Assembly (NCBI RefSeq): GCF_001625305.1
Contig: NW_017804021.1
Span: forward strand, 96,487-160,486
Direction: 5' to 3'
From: Branchiostoma belcheri
Taxonomy: Eukaryota; Chordata; Leptocardii; Amphioxiformes; Branchiostomatidae
Length of the DNA stretch: 64,000 nucleotides
Shown: in pieces, positions 25,641 through 37,345 of the stretch
Position numbering within the stretch: the stretch's first letter is position 1
Layout: each line of letters begins with the position of its first letter
Translations under genes and position numbers: made by a program
Notes under the pieces: generated by a model
Told to the model about the DNA's origin: nothing
Seen by the model: the letters and a program-made list of their open reading frames with translations, nothing else
The model's database searches: none

Positions 25641-26957
25641 TTCCCCACAGCTTATGTAGTGTATGTGGAGGAAGACCAAGTTAGTTCTTTAATCTGGAAT
25701 AACAGAGCAGTCGGATTATGTACGGGAAAAACACGGAGTCACCCAGGCTCACATCAGAACCGTTTCCCTGACCAGAGTACTTACTGGTCTTCCATTTCCT
25801 GACCGACATATCAATTATCCAAACGATCTCTCTGTAAGCCAGATCGTAAACAGGGCCTGAAAAATGAATGAAAGGCTGGGAGAGAGGGGAGAGAGGAAAG
25901 CACCACTCACTTTTAGCACGCCGTTATCCCAAAACGCTTCCACGCCAAGCTGACGTCTTCCCAGAGAACTTTCAGGTCCTTCTAGTCGCGAAGCCATGGG
26001 GAGAAGTAGAAACAGACGACGCTTTGTGTACACACACGGCTAGACTGGAGGGTTAGCTACAGCTTCAGCTAGCGGCCAGGCCTATACACCTCTGGCTTCT
26101 ACAGCGACCGGGGTGCAAGTAGCAACCGCTTAACAAAAGATGCCCCAAGGCTAGAAGTTTGAAAAATTCATGTGGCAGATAATTCTGCGCGCGATTGATA
26201 TGTAGGATGGATGTTGTTGTCAATACCTCGTTAAGCGCGCTACCGGGGCTGATTGGGAAACCGGGGAGATCACGTCAGCTTAGGGCCAAATGTGCCAGAT
26301 ATATTTTCGATATTTCTTTTCTACAGTATTGCACGGAATAGCTTCTTAATGCTGACTAAGTTTACAGTATTTCATTTCATTAATCTGTAACACAAAAAAA
26401 TGATCTATTAAACAATACTTCTAGTACGCAGGGTCACATGTTGGTTAAGGTTTGACTAGGTTTTTTTTGTACTTATATTGATACGTTTTCAAGCCGTCTA
26501 ATTTCGTATAAATAGTGTAAGTTGTACTTGACACATGAATTAACGTTTATCCAACCAAGATACAGACTTAATTTTACGTGACACTTTTGAAATATTTACA
26601 AGAACGCAGAAAGTTTATTGTATAGTTAGTTTTCCTGTGGAGAATTTATGGCCTTTAGCATTATTTTCTCATTCAATCCTTTATTCTTTTCCGAGTCGAA
26701 TAGTCTTTCATCTTTTCTTTGTCTCCTGTTATTCTCTCATTTTATCCGTCCTCAATTCAAGGCATGGCAATACACTTGCAAATAATCTGTATTCAACCGA
26801 ATGTTTGTTTTCCAACTTTTTTGAAATGTTTAGACGGCCGGTTGAACAATCTACCGAAAACAAAGGCACGTTGTACTAGCCACGAGAAGTAGAATATTAT
26901 CAGACAGATTATGAGATAATTCCGCCCACATCTCGTGAATCTCTCTGTATCTGTACT
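25641..26957. other. Gene-free interval
   Basis: No gene. A non-repetitive patch at 26160-26310 (GCGCGATTGATATGTAGG, GGGCTGATTGGGAAACC) could be regulatory. The rest is AT-rich. Confidence 0.5.
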
Positions 26958-27166
26958 TAGCCTCCGCCAGGCTTTAGAAGCGGCTGGAAAGAGTAGAAAT
27001 TGGCCAAATAGACAGATGATATGCTAGGAGAGTTTGTCCGCTAAGGGAGTACAGTCTCAGAGAGGCAAACTGTACTCCTTTAACAGACCAACTCCCTTTG
27101 AATATTATCTGTCTATTTGGCGAGTTTCTACTCTTTCCAGTCGTCTCTGGAGCCTGGTAGAGGCTA
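26958..27166. mobile_element. Foldback MITE, family F (copy 4, longest)
   Basis: A 209-bp near-palindrome. Arms include GAAATTGGCCAAATAGACAG and its complement, and the centre GGAGTACAGTCTCAG / GCAAACTGTACTCC is itself inverted. It is the best full-length representative. Confidence 0.8.
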
Positions 27167-27179
27167 CGTAACCTCGTCA

Positions 27180-27500
27180 GTTTGAGCTCGGGAAAAGAAT
27201 GATCAGAACCTCCTGAATAATACAGGCGGGCGAGTATCCTATCACACCCCGGGTACTCCCGCACAAATCCCGCGGCGCACGGCGGAACGCGCCCGGGAAT
27301 GAAGAGAAGAAGTTTTCCATTAAGGCCTCATTTCGCGAATTTGCCTTTTCCCGTGAATATTTCATGATTTAATAAAGATGAACATACCCCCGCCGTCCCC
27401 ATGTTAAGTACGCGGGAATTCTCCACCCCGCTATCGGGATCACACAAACACAATTACCGGGATGTCGGCAGTCTTATGTTGACAAAACCGGCTAAGCCGC
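27180..27500. promoter_or_regulatory. GC-richer non-repetitive island, candidate enhancer
   Basis: Contains CATTAAGGCCTCATTTCGCG, AATATTTCATGATTTAATAA and, at 27476-27492, the inverse of the 17-mer at 20243. No splice-supported frame. Confidence 0.3.
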
Positions 27501-28149
27501 ACAGCGGGTTGATACCTAAACATTTGTTAGAGTAAGGCAAACGGCAAATCTTGGAATTGGGATGTCATCAACATTTCATAGGAAGAGCTGGGAAGAGTGA
27601 ATAAAAACGTATGTCGGTTATGTGAGCGCAGGGATTTTTGTATTCATCGGCAAGTTTCGTTTACTATAAAGTATGCAACTGTGATATGTAATTATCAATT
27701 TCCCTTAATATAAAACGTGGGACTATTTCATATTAGCCAGTACCTCCAACACGCCAAACTTCCCTGTATAGTGTATGCATACATATCAGATATATCTATA
27801 GATTTGGCTTTTTTTTTACCTCTTTTTACTCTTTGTGTTACCTTGCAATGAGTCTTCGGGCACAGAAAATATGTACATAGGTATTATGTAATGTAGAATA
27901 TGAGTAGTGTTCCCTATTGGTGTATGTTTTGTTAGTACACAGTTTGTATGAATGTATTTCAGTGGTGTTACATGTAGTATCGTTGAAGAGGGTGAAAGCA
28001 TAGTGACGTGGCTTTTCTTTAAAAATCTTGTGGCCGATTTAACAAGGTTTGAGAAAAGAGAACACTTAAATCTGCTTAGTTTTATAGGTTCTCGACTCTT
28101 TCAGACCATAAAAACCTCAAAAGTTTAAGACACAAAATCCGTGATTTCT

Positions 28150-28540
28150 TGTGATTCAGGGGTTAGACCTGGAGTTTATACCGTCGTTCCTTGGATCTGT
28201 CTGTATCTGTATCTGTATAGCCGGTATAACCGCCTTTCGGCGTAACACACCAGCTTCGCAGGCACGCGGCGAGGCGGCAGCTGGCTACATTACACCGATC
28301 GACTTGTTACACCTAACTCTTGAACATCTAACTCTAGACACTGTTTAAAGTTATCTAATGACAATGCCCCTACTGTACTTGGTGACAGCGAGTTCCACTC
28401 TGCGATAGCTCTAGGAAAGAATGAATTCTTGAACACCTCAATCCTTGGTTGATAATTCTGCTACATGGCTATTTCTTGTTCTCTTCTGGGCTGGTATTAG
28501 GTACTTAGTAATTGGCAAGTCCACCAGTTTATTAGTCATT
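28150..28540. repeat. Dispersed repeat with partial copies in gene A introns
   Basis: TACTTGGTGACAGCGAGTTC and CTGCGATAGCTCTA recur at 41390-41447, and CTTGGTTGATAATTCTGC / TTCTTGTTCTCTTCTGGG recur at about 44725-44835 in gene A intron 12. No inverted ends or frame were recognised. It may be a retroelement 3' region. Confidence 0.6.
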
Positions 28541-29315
28541 TTGTGTGGATAGCCAACACAACAAAGTTAAGCCTCCTTCCGCTTGTAATTTCCCAGTAAA
28601 ATTCGAGCCGTAGTTTTGAAGAAGACACCAACTTTTTACACAGTTAGATTCTGACAATCCCTGTGGACTGTTGGATGTTCTTTTATTGATGCTGTTATTT
28701 TTTGGCGTGTTATCGACACTTGACATACTCTGACCTGACAAGTTACCTGATATTACAGCTGACTATTAGGGTCACAATGAAGAGGCAGTTGCCAGCAAAA
28801 TCGTGACTGCAACTTTGCTAAAGTTTTCTTTTTGAGATTTCCTGCAAAACGTTAGTTTGGCAGCAGAGTCGAATCTTCGTGCCATTTTTGGAAATTAGGT
28901 GAAAAACAAAAACCTTTAAAAGTAAGTCTTAGCGCAAAATGATTAAAAAAAAGGTTCAATTTGGTAATAATTCACAAACAGCACTTGGACATTCCATAGA
29001 CTGAAACGCTGTATTGTGACAGTGGTATACGAATAATCACGAACAAATAGAACAATTTCGTTGCGTACAAATAAACTGTATATAAAAACAAGTCGGGATA
29101 TTAAACTAGTTTTATCTATAAAGGCACATTCTCATTCCATGGAACGTAGTATTCTATAAGGCAGATCAGTCTTATGGTATATTTGTTGTCGTATAGCAGT
29201 AGCGATATTTTGTACAATTGTTGTGAAATAAACTTTATTATTGCTATACCGGCTACATGTATTAGGGTTTAGTCCACACATTCTCCACTTCACGAACTCC
29301 CATCTTTAAGCACAC

Positions 29316-29689
29316 CTTAAAGGCATCCAATGCGCGATTTCAGAGCAGCAAAACTGGAAATAATCTGAATAAGGCAATCGTTGTGATATTGACACATACT
29401 GCTTCACATTATATGGCATATTTCAGTCAGTATTTCATACTTTGGGTATTGAAAACTGCAGTAACAAGCCCAAAGATAAGTCCTTTATTTTTTGGGTGGT
29501 ACCCTGAAAATCAGCCAAGGGCTCTTCCAGTAACCATTTTCCGTCAGACTTTTGGATATTTTTGCTCCATAAGGGCCAATATACATTGCTATAGTGTGGT
29601 TTCAACTTAGTATGTAGATAAGTGACTAGAATATTGGCTCTGAAAAGTCTGGTTTCCAATCCCTAAAAACTGCATTGGATGCCTTTAAG
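29316..29689. mobile_element. 374-bp MITE with GGCATCCAATGC inverted ends
   Basis: Ends CTTAAAGGCATCCAATGC and GCATTGGATGCCTTTAAG are perfect complements over 18 bp. The interior has no coding capacity. A second, end-eroded copy is at 33855-34142 with about 85% similar interior by eye. Fragments of the ends occur near 5296-5535 and 16390-16500. Confidence 0.85.
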
Positions 29690-30459
29690 ATGTGCGGAAA
29701 GACTGGATTTTGTACAGCTTTGTTTCCCGGTGGTAGCACTCTGACTTTGCGGGTTTGTTGTGAGTCCGTCCGACTCTCTGAAGGTGAAATCTCCCATTCC
29801 GGCCCGCCCAGGCCTCCATCTCAGACCGTCTCTCCCATCCAACTTCCAATTTTCCGCCTGCCTTCACAAAGCCGAGCCCGGGTCGGCCGCCGACAACACA
29901 ACCGGTTACTGGGGCCTACCACAAGCACCATGGGGAGGGGCAGGGTGCAAACAAAACTAGAATATGCGTGCATATAACTTACGATTCGTGCACTGAGTTG
30001 ATGAAAAGGACATATATAGACACACTGCAGCTAGAAAACGAACATTTTTGCTCTGAAAGACACAAATGTACTGCTAGAAAACACACAAATTAGCACAACA
30101 GAACGAGACAAGCGTAACCATTTAAACTAATGTCTAGAAAACATCCATACTGCGTCACTTTAGTATGTCTTTGTACAAAGGTCCAGTACTAGTACCAATT
30201 ATGGAATGATAATAGCATGCTTATATTTTTCTATGAAAATGATAGCTAATATAGTAAAGATACGAGTACGAAACAAGCGTAGCCATTCAAAATTATTTCT
30301 GTGAAACATCCATACTACGACTGTGTCTTTAGTCCAATGGTACGAAATACCATGCATGTAGCTATATTTTTAACTTAGTTCTTTAATATTAGTTTGTGAT
30401 CACATGCATACCCTTGTAATAATTTGTCTTAAGTTTGGCAAAGGCTTGGGTATTTGTTA

Positions 30460-30725
30460 TACAAAACAAATATAGAACTTTATTGACACACCAAAGGTAC
30501 AGCTACTTTCGTAAGGTCTTAAACTACATGTAAACATACAGACAGATACATAGGTACAACAAAATTGACCTACGTACAAAACAATGTATGAACCAACTCA
30601 TACTACTTGTTCTAAGGTCTAAACATTCCTTGATATATTTACCTATTTGTACACAGTAAGGGTTATTACCTTCTAGAATGGAATTGAATTTATTTATAGC
30701 ATGAAATGTAACAAATTCCGAACAA
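30460..30725 (-). mobile_element. 3' end of the same LINE family, minus copy
   Basis: Near-identical to 12100-12360 in reverse complement: the IGKYIKE-coding segment, an AAGTAGCTGTACCTTTGG tail and GTGTCAATAAAGTTC with an AATAAA-type end. Confidence 0.6.
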
Positions 30726-31006
30726 AGATAGATTCTTTATTGACACAACAAAAAGTACTGGGACTTTTGTATGATCTTCTACAACTTAAGGTCTAACAAA
30801 GTTAAATACATGTATGGATAACTTCATCCTACGTACAGAATATATGTATGCGGTAACAATAAAGGTTTAAATATTCTCTAACATAATAGTATGCTTATAT
30901 TTTTGTATGATAATAATAGCAGTTTGGCTAATATCTATATATATAGTAAAGATACGAATATGAAACAAACATAACCATTCAAAATTATGTCTGTAAAACA
31001 TCCATA

Positions 31007-31240
31007 CTACGACTGTCTAAGATCGAAACATTCTTTAATATATTTTCCTATTTGAACACTGTATTGGTTACCTACCCTGAAAATGTTGTTGAATTTATCT
31101 ATAGGATCTAACGTATTGAAATCAATTGAACAAGCGGAAAGAAAAGTGACAAAAGAACCCCCCTGCACGAAGTGGTGGAATGGACCGTCCCTTGAGTAGC
31201 TGAATAAACGAGGAGACAGTGCCTGGATGAGACTGATCAA
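31007..31240 (-). mobile_element. 3' ORF2 fragment of a related LINE
   Basis: Minus-strand reading FLSACSIDFNTLDPIDKFN ... VQIGKYIKECFDLRQS parallels the translation at 12054-12245 with many substitutions. It is a divergent subfamily or older copy. Confidence 0.55.
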
Positions 31241-33854
31241 GCTCCCTTACCGAACGGTCTTAGATAAGTTTCTCCTCAAGCCGCGCTCATACATAATGCA
31301 CGCTAATGTTAGGTTTGATTACCTGGAGTTTACAGTGCGGATGCCTACCCTGGGCTTCAGCCACTAAAACTTATACCCAAACTTCTGAAATATGGATGGC
31401 GGGATTAGACTTTGTTATAGGATCAATGCAGCTTGCGCTACTAAAATTGATTGGGGGATATTTTCCGCTAAGTGACGATATTACCTGCAAACCGGGCCAG
31501 TGTAACGTTCTGTAAAGGGGGGGGAGGGTAATATAACTTAGTACCAACACAGGAAATACAACATTAATTGGCCCAATCTGACAGTCGTAGTGTTGAGTAA
31601 CCTATAGAGGGTTTAACAGTGAATTGTCTGTGCCAAAAATTACAGATAAAATATTCGTGATCGCTTAACACAATCGATACTTAACAGTAGGATATCTTAC
31701 TAAAATAAGATCTGTATACTCTTCTGGTTTAATATACAGACATGGATCAGTTAATTGATGCGGTTACAAAACAAGTCCTTGTCCGTGGAAGACAGGACGA
31801 CTACGGTACATATTGTGAAGGACGTCGGATACTTTCAGACCAACTAGCGGATGAAAACTATACATCCCCCCGCTTAACGCCAAAGGCAATTTGTGGCAAA
31901 GATTTCAGAAACAGTCAACGATGCAGTTTTCGGTCCAACTTTTCATTCGCCAGGCGATAAATAGAAGCCCCCGGAGTTTGGGAATCGAACCCTCGACCTT
32001 TAAAGGTGACACAAACAGCGAACATCACGTTTTATGACTAAAGCTGCAATCTGATCATTCGCGGCGAGCCCATTAACTAAGTGATCAGCGTGTAGAAAGG
32101 ACGGCTTAAGGACTCATTTGGCGAGGCGGGGTAATGTTGGCACACGCCGCGCACCGCCGCAGGCAAGCTTCACTTTACGGTACATCATCCAACACAACCC
32201 CGGCCGGCAGTTCCGCTCCACCGCCCACATACATCAGTCATGTGGCCCTGCACATCGGGAAAGAACGGCGGCAAAGCTAAGAGTAGCCTGTTTAGCAGGC
32301 TCTACCACCGGGGCTTTTTGTGAGGGGTGGCGGAATCAAAGTTATAAACGTGAACTATGCTGCTCTAAAAAACTTTAATATTGAGGGACGACCGCGTTGT
32401 TATAGACGTCAGTTAGCTTGAGGAATGAATCTACTACTCTGCATTATTATATCGCTTTTTTTCTTAGTTATGGAATTTCACCTCTATTTGTACTCGGACT
32501 GTGTTGGCACAACGTAGCGGCATAAGAGCCCGAGTACAAATGGAAGCGATATGTTATACGAAGAACAAACGTATTGTAAAAGCCCCGATCGTAGAGCCTG
32601 CTTGGAGGCTAGGCACAAGAGAACGTACAGGTACTAGGATGATGTTCAAACTAGGAATGATGCAAATTGAAGTCTGAAATTCTGCATTTTTCAAGGGTAG
32701 TATGAGATTTCTTCTCTGCAAAAATCAAATCAAAATCTTTATCATACACAAACTGAACTGTGTTGAGAACAACCAATTTGTACACCGTCATATCTGTGCA
32801 TTGTCGAATATTGAGTTCTATAAAATTAACATGAATTGAAAACTAATATAGTACAATATAAAACAGACGGGTGTTACATTTGCAGTTATTTCATGGTCAT
32901 AAGGCTTATATAGAGAACATTGGCGGACTTTTTATCCACCTTCAGTACTTGTTCTATAAGTGTGCCGTACGTAATACTGATTGTAAGATGGAGTCGACAA
33001 AACTACGTCACAGATGTTGTCGTCTCGCTTGAAAGTTCTGGCCTGAGGCAGTGACCAGTCTCTGCCACATGAGCCCAGTGTCCAGCCGTGGTCAGTACTA
33101 AAGTGGACACCGTGATTACGGACATGTCCAGTTGGCCCTGTCACCAGGGTCGCCTCTTTAGTCATGGCAGGGGTCATGGGAAGTAATGCATGATCGCAGT
33201 TCGTTGTTGCACGTGTGTTACAATAGTCTTTGCCAGGCAATGTGGTTTGTTTAGACAATAATATAGAATTGGAATAAATTGCCATAGAGTTACCATTTCC
33301 AACCAATGAATGTATAAAGTGTAAATCTCTTCTTGCGTTATATGTGTGTGTTTTTACTATGTTATTTGCTAAAGGGTATATCAGAATAAAGAGAATAAAG
33401 AGAACGAATTGGTCAACATCGCAAGCTCAGTTCCAGCAATAAATTTCTAAGTTTCTGAATTCTACAGCTTTTGTTTTCTAGGAGCTCTGATATGGACCAG
33501 TACTAGTGTTACAGGAGATAGAATGGAAACTGTTAAACATCTTATATATAGTCCTTTTATTATCAGTGATTCAATGTATATTTCTAAAAATGGCAATACG
33601 ATGTATTTATAGTACTACCTTTTACATGCACGGACCTTCCTGCGATTCATGTGTTTTCTAGATATCAACGTCATCTTATGCACAATGCAAATATGTTGAT
33701 TATATTTCTAAGTTATTTTTTTTAACTGAAACTAAAGTACTTTGTAGGAAGTAAACGCCAGCACTCTTTTATCCCCACTTTTGAACTAATATAATCGTAT
33801 GGCTGATGCCTCCTTCGGTGCTAAATCATAGAAATAAGATGACAGTGTGTTGAT
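31241..33854. other. Gene-free interval with an unassigned 72-aa frame
   Basis: The frame at 31742-31960 (plus) opens with MDQLIDAVTKQVLVRGRQDD, has balanced composition and no recognised domain or splice partner. A GC-rich patch lies at 32100-32330, and balanced-composition sequence on the minus strand at 32930-33300 has no start ATG at its upstream end. Confidence 0.45.
32445..32560. repeat. Small foldback
   Basis: ATTTGTACTCGG and CCGAGTACAAAT are perfect 12-bp arms about 33 bp apart. Outer TATATCGCTT and AAGCGATAT extend the symmetry. Confidence 0.6.
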
Positions 33855-34142
33855 TTTTTTACTGACACATACTGCTTCACATTAGCTCATTTCAATCACT
33901 ATTTCATACTTTGGGCATAAAACTGCAGAAAAAAGCCACAAGATGAGTCCTTTATTTTGTAGGTGGTATCCTAAAAATCAGCTAAGGGCCTTTCCAGTAA
34001 CCATTTTTTGTCAGAAATTTGGATATTTTTGCTCCATGAGGATCAATATACATTAGGATAGTGTGGTTTCAACTTAGTATGTAGATAAGTGACTAGAATA
34101 TTGACTTTGAAAAATCTGATTTCCGATCGCTAAAAACTGCAC
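33855..34142. mobile_element. Second copy of the 374-bp MITE (ends eroded)
   Basis: Shares ACTGACACATACTGCTTCAC, AGTATGTAGATAAGTGACTA and CGCTAAAAACTGCA in the same order as 29385-29675. Confidence 0.8.
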
Positions 34143-34691
34143 ACAGACACCCCTGCTTGGAGAGAATAGAACTTTCAATACAACTGGGAAAACGCTACAG
34201 AAACAGCCGGATGGAACCCAGCTAGGGGGAGGGTAATGTTTACGTCCTAATGAACTGTAACAACATAAACGTTAAACAGCCGCCACGGGAATATGTGTAG
34301 GTTTTTACCGTTCTTGGCGTGTATAATTAGCTTGTGATGTATTATTGAAAGATTATACGGTACATTTCAGACAGCTGCCAGCTGATGACAGTAAAGACTT
34401 GAAAGAATGCTTTGCCATATGGCATAAACACAATAGGGACATGCATTTTTTTGAAAATCCGCACGGAGCGCTCTTTACTAAAACACAAGTATAACCTCGA
34501 ATTGTTGAAAAGCGGTGTCAGCGTGCTCTCGTAATGCAAGAGGAGGAAGCTCTATAACGTATACCATTGACTCATCGGAGGATTGAGCCTTAAATTTAAT
34601 AACTTGTTTCAATTAAACAAGAGATAAAGCTATCTAAACAGAGTAACAACAAAAAAAAACATCACAAAAGGTGAATGATACAACATGTATC

Positions 34692-34697
34692 TTTATT
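34692..34697 (-). terminator. Candidate poly(A) signal of the Sox gene
   Basis: AATAAA on the minus strand (tttatt on the plus strand), about 240 nt downstream of the TGA at 34935. It is the first canonical signal noticed after the long reading's stop. Confidence 0.35.
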
Positions 34698-34934
34698 GTA
34701 TCTCTCTGTTGTTGTGATGCATTCTAGTGCCTTCCTCAAACGATTAACGCAAATGCTAAATCTAAAGAGTTTCTCATATTTCTTTCTGTAAGAAACGATG
34801 ATGTTCAATAGATATTCTTTGTGTATGGTTTAGGCACAACTGGCACTTTCATTTCGAATTCCAATACAACTTATCAAACCGAGAACCAAATCAAAATAAA
34901 TAAACATCAGAACAGCTTTTGATATTCTTAAGCA

Positions 34935-36921
34935 TCAGTTCCACTCAAATCTGAAGTGACTGCCGATGTGGGGACTCCCACGTGGTTCTGCGATAGAGAC
35001 AGGCTCGATGGCTGGGACCGATTCTACGATGACTTTCTCCTTGGCATGCCCCCCGCCGGCCGCCAATGGTGTCGCCCAGAACAGCCCGGTGCAGCTCCGC
35101 AGGTTCTGCAGTCGGTTGTCATGGCAACTCCCGCCTTGTTCTTCCGGTGAGGAACAGCTCTCCGTGTCGCTGTCTTCGTCAGTTTCCGTGCAGACGAGCT
35201 GAGCCGAGGGGCTGCGTTCAGAAGACACCACGGGCTGCAATGGATGGCACTTCAGCACCGGGCCGCTAGGAGCGCTGGCGTGCGGCGAGCTACCGCCAGG
35301 CGTCTTGTTGCCTGCAGTTGATCGATGGATCAGTGACGTCAGTGGAGGCAGGCAGTGGTGCGGTGGAGCTGCAACGGAACATTCCGGCGGGAAAGCGAAA
35401 CCGACGTCAGAAACATCGGCGTCACGGCTGTCACGGCAGGACGTGGCGCCAAACGTTGTCGGCTACATCCGGGAAGTGACATCACAGTCTCGGGCTCAAC
35501 CTCAGGAAGTGACGTCGGGATGTAGTGTAGCGTTCCCGAGCCAGAGGGGAGGGTTAGGGTAAGGGGTCGGTGGTAGGAGTAGGGGTAATGGTAGGGGAGG
35601 GGATGGGGGGAGTAGGCATAGGGGTACATGGTAGGTTTGTTATGGGTGGGGCACACTTGAGTAGTGCTACAGGCGGTAGACGTAAAGACCTGTTGGCTGG
35701 GCCGAGTATAACCATAAGGAAAGTTACAGAACAGGGCAGACGGGACAGGGACTCCGGAGACCCTGGACACACAGGCGTTAGGTGGACCGGGCGGGGACGG
35801 ATGGACCGGCGGGACCGGCCTGTACCCTAGCCCGACGGAGCTGCGCTGCGGTTCCCTCGACCTGGACGCCTGCAGGATGTCTGCCACGGGACGGGGCCCG
35901 GTCACCGGTCCAGACTTTAACTTACGCTTCGGCCGATACCTACAGTACGGATACAGACACAACAGGGCAGAGAGAACAATACATCAGTATGAAAGTCAGG
36001 ACATAATCACTAAAGTGTTTTGTATGAAGAAATGTCATTGAAAACTCTATATAACACTTGACACCAAAAGCTTTTTCACGGATTTATAAGATCGCATGTA
36101 CAGATGCATTGTGGGTGAAATGTCAATGTTGAAGGCCCCTTCTACAATGTATCACACAATGAGCTAGGTAATTTAGTAATTATCTGTAAAAACAGGAGAG
36201 AACCAGATCGATTTGTTATTTCTGTCTAATGCACAGTAGACTAGAAGCCTTTTTCCACAATATTGTATTATACAATTGAACACATCCAGACTGAGAATAA
36301 GCAGGAATGTTTGCGGTGCCTGACCTGTAGTTCGGGTACATGTCGAAGTGTTCTATCCTGAGCTGGCGGGACCGCTGAATGTGGGGCAGTTTCTGCTCCG
36401 CGGACATCTCTCGCCACTCCGCACCCAGCCGACGGCTGATCTCTACGGAGACCATACATATGGGCTCATTTTGCAATACATTCAAAGACAGCAAAAGGCT
36501 CAAGATATTTATTTGCAAGACATTCTTTACACACGTATCAAGTTTTGCTACGACATCAAAGTGCGATAAAAGTCATTTTATCTCAAGTTCACAAAGTGAA
36601 AAAACTATCTGTATGCGCGGATAGAGAATTCCTAATCCTATTCAGCATGTCTTTTTGGTCAGATTAATTGGGTTATAGGCTTACAGCTGCTTGTAGGATC
36701 AATTTAAAAGCCAGGAGGGCCATTGACCGCACCACCACAAGACATACGCGGTGTGAGTGTGACTCGCTCGCCGTACCTGTGTTCCGTAGATCCGGCATCT
36801 CCTCCCGTAGCTTGGCCCGGCGGACACGGGACCACACCATGAAGGCGTTCAGCGGTCTCTTCACGTACTCCCCGCCGGGCTTCTCTCGTCTCTTCGGTGG
36901 CGGTGCGCTACTGCTTTCCAT
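34935..36921 (-). CDS. Sox-family HMG-box transcription factor (3 exons, frame break in exon 3)
   Basis: Predicted nuclear DNA-binding regulator. Exon 1 36921-36777 starts at an ATG after an in-frame stop. Exon 2 is 36442-36325 and exon 3 runs from 35939 down. Joined residues 20-94 form a Sox HMG box of the standard 75 positions, from VKRPLNAFMVW to YPNYRYRPKRK, including SRRLGAEW. The box is split by a phase-1 intron at codon 49 (RNT|EIS) and a phase-2 intron at codon 88 (PNY|R). Exon 3 continues with a Pro/Tyr-rich region (YPYAYSPHPLPYHYPYSY). Its first frame stops at 35341-35339, but strongly coding sequence continues one frame over from about 35,460 to a TGA at 34937-34935 (DEDSDTESCSSPEEQ ... 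IGSHFRFEWN). Full product would be about 422 aa; the short reading is 287 aa. The Sox family is secure; the group (B, C, E, F, H or lineage-specific) is not assigned. Confidence 0.85.
36325..36442 (-). other. Sox gene exon 2 (HMG helices 2 and 3)
   Basis: 118 nt, encoding EISRRLGAEWREMS through EHFDMYPNY. Acceptor CCGTAG|AGATC at 36443, donor CTACAG|GTCAGG at 36324. The joined frame is uninterrupted. Confidence 0.85.
36777..36921 (-). other. Sox gene exon 1 (start and HMG helix 1)
   Basis: 145 nt. The ATG at 36921-36919 is followed by a short Ser/Pro-rich and basic leader (APPPKRREKPGGEY), then VKRPLNAFMVWSR. Donor CACAG|GTACGG at 36776. Leucine replaces the near-invariant Met of RPMNAFMVW. 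Confidence 0.85.
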
Positions 36922-37345
36922 GCTTGTGGCCGGCAAATTTGCAACTCTTTGTCAGGGAGAACTCAACGGCAAAACATACATGTACAAGACAAAGGGCGGC
37001 CGTGCAGTATGGCGTAGAGAGAAGTTCGTATCTGCCGTGAGGAGCACATGGTCACCACAGGTGTACCGCACACAGGTGAGACACACACACCTGGGAATGA
37101 CTCTGCCAACACTGACTACTTGTTAGCGTTAATCATAGCTTGATAGGTAATGTTGTTAACGTTTATAATAGCTTGTTGTCGATCATTATGTCTTAGCAGT
37201 ATGGTAGAACTAATCTAAATGTACAAAAGAGAGCTACTGGGAAAGACAACCAGGGCTAGCTGGAAATCCTTACTTCTGATATGTTTAGTTTTTTTAGTAA
37301 TTTTTAGTTGTCATGTCAACATGGACTCACTTTGTGATCGTTCAC

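Noticed and set aside
25157-25802. Three overlapping long frames (148-207 codons)
   Set aside because: They arise from a 33/34-bp stop-free tandem repeat; no splice partner, start context or domain.
35570-35830. Gly/Met-rich plus-strand frame
   Set aside because: Antisense shadow of the Pro/Tyr-rich part of Sox exon 3.
36668-37126. 152-codon plus-strand frame
   Set aside because: Antisense shadow of Sox exon 1; the minus-strand HMG box explains the open frame.
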